From the NCBI RefSeq assembly GCF_029850875.1, contig NZ_JAOVAM010000012.1:1-45014 (forward strand): a stretch of 45,014 bases of DNA, written 5' to 3'. Position 1 is the stretch's first letter; each line of letters begins with the position of its first letter. This DNA comes from Rothia similimucilaginosa (lineage in GTDB: Bacteria > Actinomycetota > Actinomycetes > Actinomycetales > Micrococcaceae). Positions 17,978 through 25,879 of the stretch are shown one piece after another. The translations under genes were made by a program, and so were the position numbers. Below the pieces are notes generated by a model that saw only the letters and a program-made list of their open reading frames with translations, was not told the origin of the DNA and did no database searches.

Positions 17978-19111
17978 TTAGGGTCGAGTTGGCACTAATA
18001 CGAGCACGTCCAGGCATTTACCAGTTGCTGGATGCACAATTTTGCGGCGACGGTACGCGCTTACGTGACCGGGCATCTGAACGGGTCCAGCTACCGCATA
18101 TTCGGCGGTGAAAAAGTCCAGCGCCCGCAGTCGCTCGAAGCCCGGGTTCTCTCCCCCGGCGGCTTTACAGGCCGTCGCAAGCACACGCAAACGAAGCGCC
18201 GGATGCAGCGCCGCCACCTGCGCACGGTCCAGCAGCACGGCGTCCTCGCCTTCGATGCCGCGCACAGCGGTTCCGGCGGGTAGAATTGCCTGCTTGTAGG
18301 CTGCCTGTGCCCGTTCGTCGAGGTATTCGGCATCGGGGCCAGCTACGGAGGCGGTGCGCGCCAGGGAGCGGGCGACGTCCCCCCCGAGGTACTTCTCGAG
18401 GTAGGGCAGCACGCTGTGGCGGATGCGGGCACGCATGAGGGATTGGTCAGTGTTGGTCGGGTCAATCCAGGGCGTGAGGGTTTCGGCGTCGCAGATGTCG
18501 AGCATGTCGGTGCGGCGCAGGTCAAGGAAGGGTCGCAGGTAGATGACACCCTCTTCGACGCGTACAGGCGGCATGCCCGCTAGGGAGCGTGTGCCAGAGC
18601 CTCGGCTCAGGCCGAGCAGCACGGTTTCTGCCTGGTCGTCAAGGGTGTGGCCAAGCAGTACGGCACGGGCACCGGTCGCCTCGATGGCTCTCGCGAAGGC
18701 ACTGTAGCGGGCGGTGCGTGCCGCCATTTCGGGGCCCATGTTACCGGCGGGAACCTGCACTTTTTCGGTGATGACGGGGTGAAGCCCCAGGTCGGCAAGG
18801 GTCTGCGCAGTCTGCGCGGCGATTGCGGCGGAGTCTTCTTGTAGGCCGTGGTCGACGATGATGGCGCCTACGCGTACGTCGCTGCGGCGGGCAAAGTGCG
18901 CGGCAATGGCTGCCAGCGCGAGGGAGTCGGGGCCGCCGCTGCAGGCGACCAGGAGCAAGGGTAGGTCGGCGGCGTCCGCGGTAGAGGCGGTGCGGGAGCG
19001 TCCGGTGGCTTTGATGCTTCCGGCGCCAAGGAGCTTTTCGAGGGCGGCGGCGAGGTGGCGGCGGGCAGTGCCGACGGCGGGGTGCAGGCGTCCTGCGCGT
19101 CCATTCTGCAT
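17978..19111 (-). CDS. tilS: tRNA(Ile)-lysidine synthase
   Basis: Modifies the wobble C of tRNA-Ile2 to lysidine so that it reads AUA. The PP-loop ATP pyrophosphatase signature is ACSGGPDSLALA; LLGHTLDDQAETVLLGLSRG and the region ending RIRHSVLPYLEKY are also typical. I start at the ATG at 19111 (377 residues) because AGGA lies 6 nt upstream and an upstream ATG would run into the previous gene. The C-terminal part carries the small substrate-binding domain. The gene is followed by hpt after about 180 bases. Confidence 0.93.
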   Translation of the reverse strand: MQNGRAGRLHPAVGTARRHLAAALEKLLGAGSIKATGRSRTASTADAADLPLLLVACSGGPDSLALAAIAAHFARRSDVRVGAIIVDHGLQEDSAAIAAQTAQTLADLGLHPVITEKVQVPAGNMGPEMAARTARYSAFARAIEATGARAVLLGHTLDDQAETVLLGLSRGSGTRSLAGMPPVRVEEGVIYLRPFLDLRRTDMLDICDAETLTPWIDPTNTDQSLMRARIRHSVLPYLEKYLGGDVARSLARTASVAGPDAEYLDERAQAAYKQAILPAGTAVRGIEGEDAVLLDRAQVAALHPALRLRVLATACKAAGGENPGFERLRALDFFTAEYAVAGPVQMPGHVSAYRRRKIVHPATGKCLDVLVLVPTRP

Positions 19112-19142
19112 GGTGGTTCCTTTATATAGGCGTGCGGGAGGG

Positions 19143-19367
19143 TTAGGTGAGGGGGTTCGCAATAGTCAGCTCGATGCCGAGCTCTTGGGCGACCTTGAGG
19201 ACCGCACCAATTGATGGGCCGGGTAGCCCACGTTCAATATCACGGATCGTTTTATCGCTGATCCCAACCATCCACGCCAACTCCATTTGAGTGATTTTTT
19301 CGTACTTGCGTACGGCGCGAACCTGGGCACCAAATTCCTGCGCGAACCCCGTTGCGTCGAATGCCAT
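19143..19367 (-). CDS. Small HTH (XRE/HipB-like) transcriptional regulator
   Basis: 74-residue protein that is almost entirely one helix-turn-helix domain: QVRAVRKYEKITQMELAWMVGISDKTIRDIERG, followed by SIGAVLKVAQELGIELTI, the pattern of HipB-type antitoxin/repressor proteins. GGAGG lies 7 nt before the ATG. No HipA kinase or other toxin lies next to it; tilS follows after 31 bases. Upstream, a promoter carries two palindromes that look like its own operators, so it is probably autoregulated and may control tilS expression as well. Confidence 0.85.
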   Translation of the reverse strand: MAFDATGFAQEFGAQVRAVRKYEKITQMELAWMVGISDKTIRDIERGLPGPSIGAVLKVAQELGIELTIANPLT

Positions 19368-19404
19368 GGGGTTTCCTCCTCACCGCTACAGAACCTCAAT
19401 TTAT

Positions 19405-19482
19405 ACGAACTATTCTTCGTAATATGCCCATAATAGCACCCCAAGAATCTCTCTGAGGCTGTGATTCCGAAGAATAGTTCGG
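19405..19482 (-). promoter_or_regulatory. Promoter and paired operators of the HTH gene
   Basis: On the minus strand TTCTTG (19442-19447), a 17-bp spacer and TATTAC (19419-19424) form a promoter. Two palindromes flank it: ACGAA-N6-TTCGT at 19405-19420, just after the -10, and CCGAA-N6-TTCGG at 19467-19482, upstream of the -35. The 13-base core GAACTATTCTTCG of one is the exact reverse complement of the other (19407-19419 and 19468-19480). Their centres are 62 bp apart, about six helical turns, so two dimers would lie on the same DNA face. Binding by the HTH protein is inferred. Confidence 0.65.
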
Positions 19483-19606
19483 CTGCAAATGCTCTTCCCG
19501 GAACCTCCGAACACAATCAAGGAGTACAACAAAAAAAGGGGGCGTGCCCACCGCCTCCAGCACGCACGAAACTCGCACGAACCAGACACGGGGAACACGT
19601 CCCCTG

Positions 19607-19633
19607 ACAAAAACCGGGTGCACCTAACGGTGC
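19607..19633 (-). terminator. Possible terminator of ppa
   Basis: GCACC-GTTA-GGTGC forms a short 5-bp hairpin just past the ppa stop codon, then ACCCGG and TTTTTG follow. The stem is short, so the call is tentative. Confidence 0.4.
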
Positions 19634-19639
19634 GGCAGC

Positions 19640-20125
19640 TTAGTGACCCTCAGCTGCGAAACGGTCGATAGCCTCCTGGACCATCTTCTCAGCAGCGGCC
19701 AGGTCTTCCCAGCCCTCGCCCTTAACCCACTTGCCGGGCTCCAGGTCCTTGTAACGCTCGAAGAAGTGCTGAATCTCAGCCTTCAGCTGTTCGGGAACAT
19801 CAGCCAGGGACTTGATGTGGTTGTAACGCTTGTCGGTGGGAACGCACAGAACCTTAGCGTCGCCGCCAGCCTCATCGGTCATGTTGAACACAGCAACCGG
19901 GCGAGCCTCAACCAGCACGCCGGGAACAACATCAACGTCCAGGATCAGCATTGCGTCCAGCGGGTCGCCGTCCTCACCGAGGGTGTTCTCGAAGTAACCG
20001 TAAGCGGTGGGGTACTGCATGGAGGTGAACAGCACGCGGTCCAGGCGCAGGCGGCCGGTCTCGTGGTCCACTTCGTACTTCACACGGGAGCCGCGGGGAA
20101 TTTCAATAGTGACATCGAGTTCCAT
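19640..20125 (-). CDS. ppa: Inorganic pyrophosphatase
   Basis: Soluble family I enzyme that hydrolyses pyrophosphate and so drives biosynthesis forward. The 161 residues include [17 protein letters not shown], the signature [20 protein letters not shown] with its metal-binding aspartates, and [13 protein letters not shown]. The length is that of bacterial hexameric enzymes. AAGG lies upstream of the ATG. The gene is divergent from dacB, with about 300 bases between them. Confidence 0.96.
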   Translation of the reverse strand: MELDVTIEIPRGSRVKYEVDHETGRLRLDRVLFTSMQYPTAYGYFENTLGEDGDPLDAMLILDVDVVPGVLVEARPVAVFNMTDEAGGDAKVLCVPTDKRYNHIKSLADVPEQLKAEIQHFFERYKDLEPGKWVKGEGWEDLAAAEKMVQEAIDRFAAEGH

Positions 20126-20430
20126 CGGAACCTTCTTTCTCGTGAGTTAGAGTCACTTTCGCGGCGACTTCGGCGCGCAAGGTGCGAAAGTTAGGTGTTG
20201 AACTCACCCATTGTAACCCGTTCACGCACACCGAAACCGCGTATTCGGCACCAAAACCAGCGTAATTTACCACGCACACACCACCGTTAACGTTCCACCT
20301 AGTCCCACGCCCGCCACCGTGCCGGGCACCCCAGATAAGGTTCGTGAAGGTCAGCAAGAGCGCAGCATGAGCATCACGGCACCGGCACGTAAACTCGATA
20401 GGCACCCCATCCGCCCGCTATGCTCAAAAG

Positions 20431-21969
20431 ATGCCTTCCAACAAGCACAACACCCAGAGCACCACCCTCACCCGCCGCGCCGCACTCACCCTCGGCGGCA
20501 TGCTCCTCCTCACCGCCTGCGGATCCGCCGCGACCGAACAGAAACGCCCCGAAGGCTCCGCAAGCCCCACCGACAGCGCAACCGGCACCGCCAATGCAAC
20601 CACTTCCGCCACTCCGAGCCCGGCTCTCGCCCCCGCACTGCCCGAGGCGGAGCAGGAGCAGCTACGCAATGCCCTCACCGCGCTCTTCGCGGACGGCACC
20701 TACCCGCACTACAGCCTGCTCGTCACCGACATGGACGGCAACCTGCCCAACATCAAAGCAGCCACCGCACCCGCCGACCTGTACGCCGCCAACGCCGACA
20801 CCGCACGCGTGCCCGCCTCCACTTTTAAGGTGCTGACGCTATTCGCGCTCAGCCACTACGCTAACCTGCAGGCGCGCCTACGCACCCGCGTCACCCGCGA
20901 CACCGCCGGACTGTACCTCATGGCGGGTGGCGACACCCTGCTCGGTGCCGGGGCCTCCAACCCGAAGCAGATTGTGGGACGCGCAGGCCTGGGCACCCTC
21001 GCTGAGCTGACTGTGAAGGCGCTCCTGCAGGGTGAGAAACCTGCCGCGGCGCTACCCGTCTACTTTGACGGCACCTTCTTTAGCGGCCCCGGCGTGAACC
21101 CTGGCTGGGATACTGCCGACCTGGCATCCGGCCAGATCACTCCCATTCACCCGATTGCGCTCGAATCGCACACGGTGCCGGGCAAGTCGACCCCAAGCAA
21201 TCCGGTACGCCCGGACGATGCGGCAGTTGCAGCGCAGCAGGCGTTCGTGGATGCACTCAACACCGCCGGCAAGGAGTCCGGCCTGAGCTTCACCCTGGCT
21301 GAGCGCCGTACCGCCCCCGCAGAGGCGGTTGAAATCGCTGCGGTCGAATCGGCAACCCTGCTGGAGCAGGCGCAGCACATGATGCTCGAATCCGATAACG
21401 CCCTGGCCGAGGTGCTCGGCCGTTGCGCTGCCATCGCCGCCGGTAAGGAAGGCAGCGGCGAAGCGGCACAGCAGACCGTACGCCAGGCACTCGTGGATGC
21501 CGGCGTGAACATCGAAAACCTGGTGCAGGCGGACGTGTGCGGCATGTCGTTGACGGACCGCGTGACCGCCCGAACCCTCGTGCAGGTTGTGGCACTCATG
21601 AACGCCGACGAGCACGCCGAGCAGCTTATGAGCACGTTCCCGGTCGCGGGCGTGAGCGGCACCCTGTCCGATCGTTTTGGTGCGGCGAACGCCGTGCCCG
21701 CACGCACCTTTGTGCGGGCGAAGACTGGCACCCTGTACACAGTGTCATCGTTGTGCGGTGTGGCAACCCGACCCGACGGAACCCGCCTGATTTTCGCGAT
21801 TATTCTGAATGGTCTGGGCGGTTCGGATACACTACCCGCCGCGAAGGAACGCGTGGACGCCGCGGCGGCAGCGATTGCGAACCGCTCGACCTCGCCGAGT
21901 GCTTCTGCTGATCCCTCTGCGGTAGCACCGGCTGCTTCTACCGCGGCTACGGCGGGTACCGCCTCCTAA
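20431..21969 (+). CDS. dacB: D-alanyl-D-alanine carboxypeptidase/endopeptidase, PBP4 (S13) family lipoprotein
   Basis: Cell-wall enzyme that trims peptidoglycan stem peptides. The N terminus carries twin arginines (R15, R16), a hydrophobic stretch and a lipobox LTAC with Cys30, so the mature protein is probably a membrane-anchored lipoprotein. The three penicillin-binding motifs are present: STFK (S130-K133), SDN (321-323) and KTG (431-433). A Ser/Thr/Pro/Ala-rich linker precedes the domain and another closes the protein. TATGCT lies 6 nt before the ATG and there is no ribosome binding site, which suggests a leaderless message. It is divergent from ppa. Confidence 0.93.
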   Translation: MPSNKHNTQSTTLTRRAALTLGGMLLLTACGSAATEQKRPEGSASPTDSATGTANATTSATPSPALAPALPEAEQEQLRNALTALFADGTYPHYSLLVTDMDGNLPNIKAATAPADLYAANADTARVPASTFKVLTLFALSHYANLQARLRTRVTRDTAGLYLMAGGDTLLGAGASNPKQIVGRAGLGTLAELTVKALLQGEKPAAALPVYFDGTFFSGPGVNPGWDTADLASGQITPIHPIALESHTVPGKSTPSNPVRPDDAAVAAQQAFVDALNTAGKESGLSFTLAERRTAPAEAVEIAAVESATLLEQAQHMMLESDNALAEVLGRCAAIAAGKEGSGEAAQQTVRQALVDAGVNIENLVQADVCGMSLTDRVTARTLVQVVALMNADEHAEQLMSTFPVAGVSGTLSDRFGAANAVPARTFVRAKTGTLYTVSSLCGVATRPDGTRLIFAIILNGLGGSDTLPAAKERVDAAAAAIANRSTSPSASADPSAVAPAASTAATAGTAS

Positions 21970-22015
21970 CATGTGCACCCGGATAGCCCCGAAAGCCCTC
22001 TAAATCATTGCTTAA

Positions 22016-22061
22016 AGGTTGATTTTCTGTACTGTTTCACGTGAAACCTAAAAATCAACCT
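22016..22061. repeat. Inverted repeat enclosing the parS site
   Basis: AGGTTGATTTT (22016-22026) and AAAATCAACCT (22051-22061) are perfect 11-bp arms around the parS-like palindrome. In RNA this is a long hairpin 46-91 bases past the dacB stop codon and could end that message; in DNA it brackets the ParB site. The two palindromes are offset by about 2 bp, so they are not one simple extension. Confidence 0.7.
22033..22048. other. parS-like ParB-binding site
   Basis: TGTTTCACGTGAAACC matches the widely conserved bacterial parS consensus TGTTTCACGTGAAACA at 15 of 16 positions, with a perfect 14-bp palindrome GTTTCACGTGAAAC. It is intergenic, between dacB and the helicase gene. ParB binds such sites to load condensin and segregate the chromosome; parS sites cluster around oriC, so this stretch may lie in the origin half of the chromosome. 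Confidence 0.8.
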
Positions 22062-22181
22062 CTCGGGGCGAGGGGGTAGCACGGGGTACCGATAGACTCC
22101 TCCACCGGTGCTCTCGCCCACTCCCTGCGACGGGAGTTTTATATTCGCCTTGTTTCTCTCTCCTCCAGCAGAAAAGTCACC

Positions 22182-25100
22182 ATGGACCTTACCTTCACCC
22201 TCGCTGATCTGACCGCCACCTCCGCATGCGAGCTGCGGCTCTACACCGAGCTTCGGGAATGCGCGCAGAAGCAGTCAGCCCTCCCCCCTGAGAAGTCCGA
22301 GCGTGCCCGCGAAGCGTACCGCGAGTGTCTACGAGTGCTGACCGAAGGTGGCATGGTCAGCAGTGGAGTAGTCGGCAGTGAGCACGCAGGCGGCACAGCA
22401 CGCTCGGTGTCCCTGGTGGCGACCTCTGAGGAGGGGCTGACCTACACGGTGGAGCTTGACCGCCTGGAATGCCCAACCGCGGACAGCGCCGCGCGAATCA
22501 TCTGCACCCCGCACCCGAGTGAGGCGGCGCATCGTGCGCTACTGCGCGGTGCCCTGGCGGCGCACCTGCTGACCGCCGGTACCGTCGAGAGCACTACCGA
22601 GAGTGCTAAGAACGCGGTGCGCCTCGATCTCTATCTAGAGCACGAAAATGAGTCCAAATCAGAGCCCGCTGAGCCCACCGAACATACTGCGCACTCCTCC
22701 CCCACTGGTCAACCTCACCGGGTTGATTCGGCGCGTATTCTGCCGCTGATTCGCCTGCAGGAGCAGCGCCTCCTACTACTCACCCAGGCACTGAACGAGG
22801 GTTTAGAACCGGCGGAACTTGCCCAGCACATCCCATATTTACTGACCTGCGGCGAATGCCCGGCCTGCCTGAACGCGGCGGCACCTCTTGCCCTCGCGAC
22901 CGACACCCCGGAGCTCGTCACCGAAGACACTGCCGAAAACCCTGAAACTGAGGAGCATCCGGCCATGTACCGAGTGCCCGCCGCAGTCGAGAACGACAGC
23001 GAACAGTACCGCCTGCAGTGCCTACTAGATGCCCAGCTCGCCTCCCTCGAAGAGCACGCGGCGGAGCACGGCTGGGGTGCCGGTGAACTTGAGGCGGCGA
23101 TGCTACTGTCCATGACGAATTATCACCGCCGTGAGCGCGCCCCGTTCTGGCGTGAACACATTCGCCGTCTGGAGGACGGCCCGACGGCGTGGGTGGCGAG
23201 CCGCGATTACGCGTACCTTGATCGGGTGCAGGTGCTTTCGGCGGAGCATGCGCATGCTCTTCTGAATGCCCCCGCAGACCTGGAGGCGCTTGCCGCCGCC
23301 ATGAAGGAGTCCACCGAGGTTGAGGACGCCCCCGGCTGGTATCGTGTGCGCGGGGCACAGGTGCGCCTGCTGCGTGCGCGAATTGAGGCTGACCCGAGCC
23401 TGGTGATTGCGCCCTCTGACCGTGCGGTTTTTTGTGCGTATGAGGCGGGGTTGAGCCCGCAGATTGCGCTGGACCGTATGGAGTCGCAGCTGAATTATTT
23501 CCGTGCGTCGAATCCGGGTGAGCGTATGCCCACCGAGTTGGCGGCGACGGGTTTCTTTGGCATGCGTGTTCTGGCGGTGGCGCAGGGCGGTTTTGGTGCC
23601 GGATCTGAGGGTTCTGCGGACCCCGCAGAGGCTACCGCAGAGGCTGTCGAAGAGTCGCCTGGCAAGTTCTTGGAGGTGCTTCTGCAGGAGCGCATCCGCG
23701 TGAAGGATGAGCCGCACGGCGCCCTGCCTTCGGGTATTGGTCCTGGTGATCCGGTGTCTACGGCGACGATTGAGACGGCTCTGCAGTCTGATGTGCACGG
23801 ACTGCTTTTCAACGGTGCCCTCATGCCTAGCGCGCTGATATCTGACCTCCCCACATCCGGTGAAGATTCTGAGCCTTCCGATGCCCCCGCTTCGTCCCGC
23901 GCCCTGCCGAGCGTACTCGATGCGGCGGCTTCGCTGACGGGGGTACAGAGCGCCTCCGCGGATTTGCTGTTCCGCCGCGCACCGCGCCTAAAGAAGGGCG
24001 CCTCGAACGCCAAAAATGCAGAAAATCTACCCCTTGAGGTTGATTTTTCCGCCTCTGACCTGCCCACGGTGGATGCCGTGCACGCGGCGGTTCGCGCTCT
24101 CGACCACTCCTATGTGGCGGTTCAGGGCCCTCCCGGTGCGGGCAAGACTTTCCTCGCCTCGCATGTGATTGCGCGCCTGGTGGCGGAGGGCGCGAAGGTG
24201 GGCGTGGTGGCTCAGTCGCATGCGGTGATTGAGAATCTTATGTTGGCGTGCTACGCCCGTGATGGTTTTGATGTTTCACGTGCGGTGCGTCTGCGCGGCA
24301 AGTCAGTAACCCCGGATGCTCCGTGGTCTGAGGTGTCTGATTCTGAGCTGGTGGAGCTGATTTCTGGTGCGGGTGGCCTGCTGTTTGGCGGCACGGTGTG
24401 GGATTACGTGAGTGAGCGTCGCGTGCCTGCCGGGTCGTTGGATGTGCTGGTGGTTGATGAGGCTGGCCAGTTCTCTCTGACGAATACGGTGGCGGCAGCT
24501 CGTGCGGCGCGTTCGGTGCTGCTGTTGGGCGATCCGCAGCAGTTGCCGCAGGTGTCGACAGGTGTGCATCCGTACCCGGTGGATGTTTCGGCGTTGGGTT
24601 GGTTGTCTGATGGTGCGGCGGCGTTGGATCCTCGTTGTGGCTATTTCTTGGGTGAGTCGTGGCGCATGGATTCGGCACTGTGCGAGCGGGTTTCGTGGCT
24701 GTCCTATGATGGCGCGTTGGCGAGCGCTGCGGCGACGGCTGGTCGTGCCCTGCAGGGCATTGAGCCGGGTGTGGTGTCGTATCCGGTGGAGCATGCGGGC
24801 TGTTCGGTGCGTTCTGTGCAGGAGGCGCAGGCGGTGGTGGATTGTGTGCGCGAGTTGTTGGGCCGTGAGTGGGTTCCGGCAGCTGGTGCTGCGCCGCGCC
24901 CGTTGGCGGCGGAGGATTGCATTGTGGTGGCGGCGTATAACGCACAGGTTGATTGTGTGCGTGAGGCGCTGATTGCGGCTGATTTGGCTGATTCTTCGGG
25001 TGCTGGCGTGCGTGTGGGTACGGTGGATAAGTTCCAGGGTCAGGAGGCTGCGGTGGTGTTGGTGTCGTTGGCGTCGTCGCGGGTTGATTCTGGGCGCGGT

Positions 25101-25256
25101 GCCGGGTTTGTGCTCTCGCCGAATCGTTTGAATGTGGCGGTGTCGCGCGGTCAGTGGCAGGCGGTGTTGGTGCATTCGCCGTGGGTGGCGCGTTCGGTGC
25201 CACAGGATGTTGAGGAGGTGCTGGCTCTGTCGGGCTTCGCGGGCCTGGTGGAGTAG
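22182..25256 (+). CDS. SF1 (Upf1/Dna2-like) DNA helicase of the TM0106/RecB-like nuclease family
   Basis: 1024 residues. The C-terminal half is a complete superfamily 1B helicase: Walker A GPPGAGKT (649-656), Walker B VLVVDEAGQ with D759-E760, LLGDPQQLPQV, VGTVDKFQGQEAAVV and the arginine-finger region PNRLNVAVSRGQ. The N-terminal half resembles the proteins that fuse a RecB-type nuclease to such a helicase: it keeps the cysteine pair TCGECPAC and the segment NYHRRERAPFWREHIRRL. I cannot find the nuclease D-x-K motif or the preceding G-x-x-D segment, and the region is shorter than usual and padded with Glu/Thr/Pro-rich stretches, so the nuclease is probably lost. A role in DNA repair is likely. 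The 5' and 3' ends use different codon choice, the last kilobase being rich in GTG and TTG. Confidence 0.85.
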   Translation: MDLTFTLADLTATSACELRLYTELRECAQKQSALPPEKSERAREAYRECLRVLTEGGMVSSGVVGSEHAGGTARSVSLVATSEEGLTYTVELDRLECPTADSAARIICTPHPSEAAHRALLRGALAAHLLTAGTVESTTESAKNAVRLDLYLEHENESKSEPAEPTEHTAHSSPTGQPHRVDSARILPLIRLQEQRLLLLTQALNEGLEPAELAQHIPYLLTCGECPACLNAAAPLALATDTPELVTEDTAENPETEEHPAMYRVPAAVENDSEQYRLQCLLDAQLASLEEHAAEHGWGAGELEAAMLLSMTNYHRRERAPFWREHIRRLEDGPTAWVASRDYAYLDRVQVLSAEHAHALLNAPADLEALAAAMKESTEVEDAPGWYRVRGAQVRLLRARIEADPSLVIAPSDRAVFCAYEAGLSPQIALDRMESQLNYFRASNPGERMPTELAATGFFGMRVLAVAQGGFGAGSEGSADPAEATAEAVEESPGKFLEVLLQERIRVKDEPHGALPSGIGPGDPVSTATIETALQSDVHGLLFNGALMPSALISDLPTSGEDSEPSDAPASSRALPSVLDAAASLTGVQSASADLLFRRAPRLKKGASNAKNAENLPLEVDFSASDLPTVDAVHAAVRALDHSYVAVQGPPGAGKTFLASHVIARLVAEGAKVGVVAQSHAVIENLMLACYARDGFDVSRAVRLRGKSVTPDAPWSEVSDSELVELISGAGGLLFGGTVWDYVSERRVPAGSLDVLVVDEAGQFSLTNTVAAARAARSVLLLGDPQQLPQVSTGVHPYPVDVSALGWLSDGAAALDPRCGYFLGESWRMDSALCERVSWLSYDGALASAAATAGRALQGIEPGVVSYPVEHAGCSVRSVQEAQAVVDCVRELLGREWVPAAGAAPRPLAAEDCIVVAAYNAQVDCVREALIAADLADSSGAGVRVGTVDKFQGQEAAVVLVSLASSRVDSGRGAGFVLSPNRLNVAVSRGQWQAVLVHSPWVARSVPQDVEEVLALSGFAGLVE

Positions 25257-25281
25257 TGCTCTTCTGCACTCCCCCGCCCCT

Positions 25282-25315
25282 GCCCGCTGCGTTGCGGGGC
25301 TGACCGGTGGCGGGC
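25282..25315 (+). terminator. Hairpin downstream of the helicase gene
   Basis: GCCCGC and GCGGGC pair across a 22-nt loop that itself contains GC-rich inverted pieces; GTCTTT follows. It begins 26 bases past the helicase stop codon. Confidence 0.45.
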
Positions 25316-25403
25316 GTCTTTGGCGTGCCCGGAATCGGGTTCGGTTGGGTGGAAGCACCAAGAATAAGTTATAGTCAATCTAACCCTAATATCAATACTC
25401 AAA

Positions 25404-25548
25404 ATGAGGAAAGTTTTTCAACATGAGTTCATGCATATGACTCATATCTCCACTATGATTTAAGACACCAACAGATGTTGGGGGTTGAGCTGAATCACTC
25501 AACCAAGATTCGATAGCCATAGATGACTATCTGTCGAAAGAAACACCA
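25404..25548 (+). other. AT-rich spacer with overlapping mini open frames
   Basis: Base composition falls sharply after about 25370. The spacer has several tiny open frames; the only one with a good ribosome binding site (GAGGAAAG, 9 nt spacing) encodes the pentapeptide MSSCI at 25423-25440, and a 19-codon frame starts at 25404. None can be assigned. They could be leader peptides, but chance is equally likely. Confidence 0.3.
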
Positions 25549-25608
25549 ATGGAACTCGATATTCAGGATTTGATTACCTCATCCGAAGATGAGCCCAAGA
25601 AGTCGTGA
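25549..25608 (+). CDS. Leader-peptide-like mini-ORF, possible remnant of a RiPP precursor
   Basis: A 19-residue frame reading MELDIQDLITSSEDEPKKS. The LDIQDL core followed by an acidic stretch resembles the leader parts of lanthipeptide or thiopeptide precursors (F/E-L-D-I/V type motifs), but the frame stops where a Cys/Ser/Thr-rich core should begin. The ribosome binding site is weak (GAAAG). The next frame starts inside it. The reading as a truncated precursor is inference, encouraged by the ThiF-like fragment and exporter that follow. Confidence 0.35.
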   Translation: MELDIQDLITSSEDEPKKS

Positions 25609-25879
25609 ATTCTTTTCTTGGATTGACACTTCAGGAAGTAGCGACCCTCGTCTAGGTTACGAGGAAGCTCATACAGATAAAGTTCCAGAGATAAATGCTG
25701 CAATATCTCCTATAGTCCTTATATCTGGATCACTTGCCGCATATGAAGGAATTAGTTATCTTGCCAAACTTAAGCCGCAAAGTTTAGGTAAATCAATACA
25801 TCAAAATATGTTCGATTACAGTAATTCATACATAGTGGAGGTCCCCCATGAGTGTCAACACCGAGCTACTCAAGAATAG
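25589..25879 (+). pseudogene. C-terminal fragment of a ThiF/E1-like adenylyltransferase
   Basis: The 96-residue frame contains RLGYEEAHTDKVPEINA, then AISPIVLISGSLAAYEGISYL and a tail with IVEVPHEC. This is the pattern at the end of ThiF/MccB-type E1-like enzymes, where a helix bearing ALEAxKYL follows the catalytic domain and precedes a last P-x-C. The ATP-binding and catalytic N-terminal two-thirds are missing, there is no ribosome binding site, and a stop closes the frame six codons upstream of the ATG. Its end overlaps the start of the MFS gene by 32 bases. The family call is by eye and moderate. Confidence 0.45.

Noticed and set aside
19143-19367. HTH gene as half of a toxin-antitoxin pair
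   Set aside because: The neighbours are tilS and ppa; no toxin-sized or kinase gene is adjacent.
24238-25361. Long minus-strand frames (over 340 codons) opposite the helicase end
   Set aside because: They are Pro/Thr/Arg-rich, lack ribosome binding sites, and lie opposite the conserved helicase motifs.
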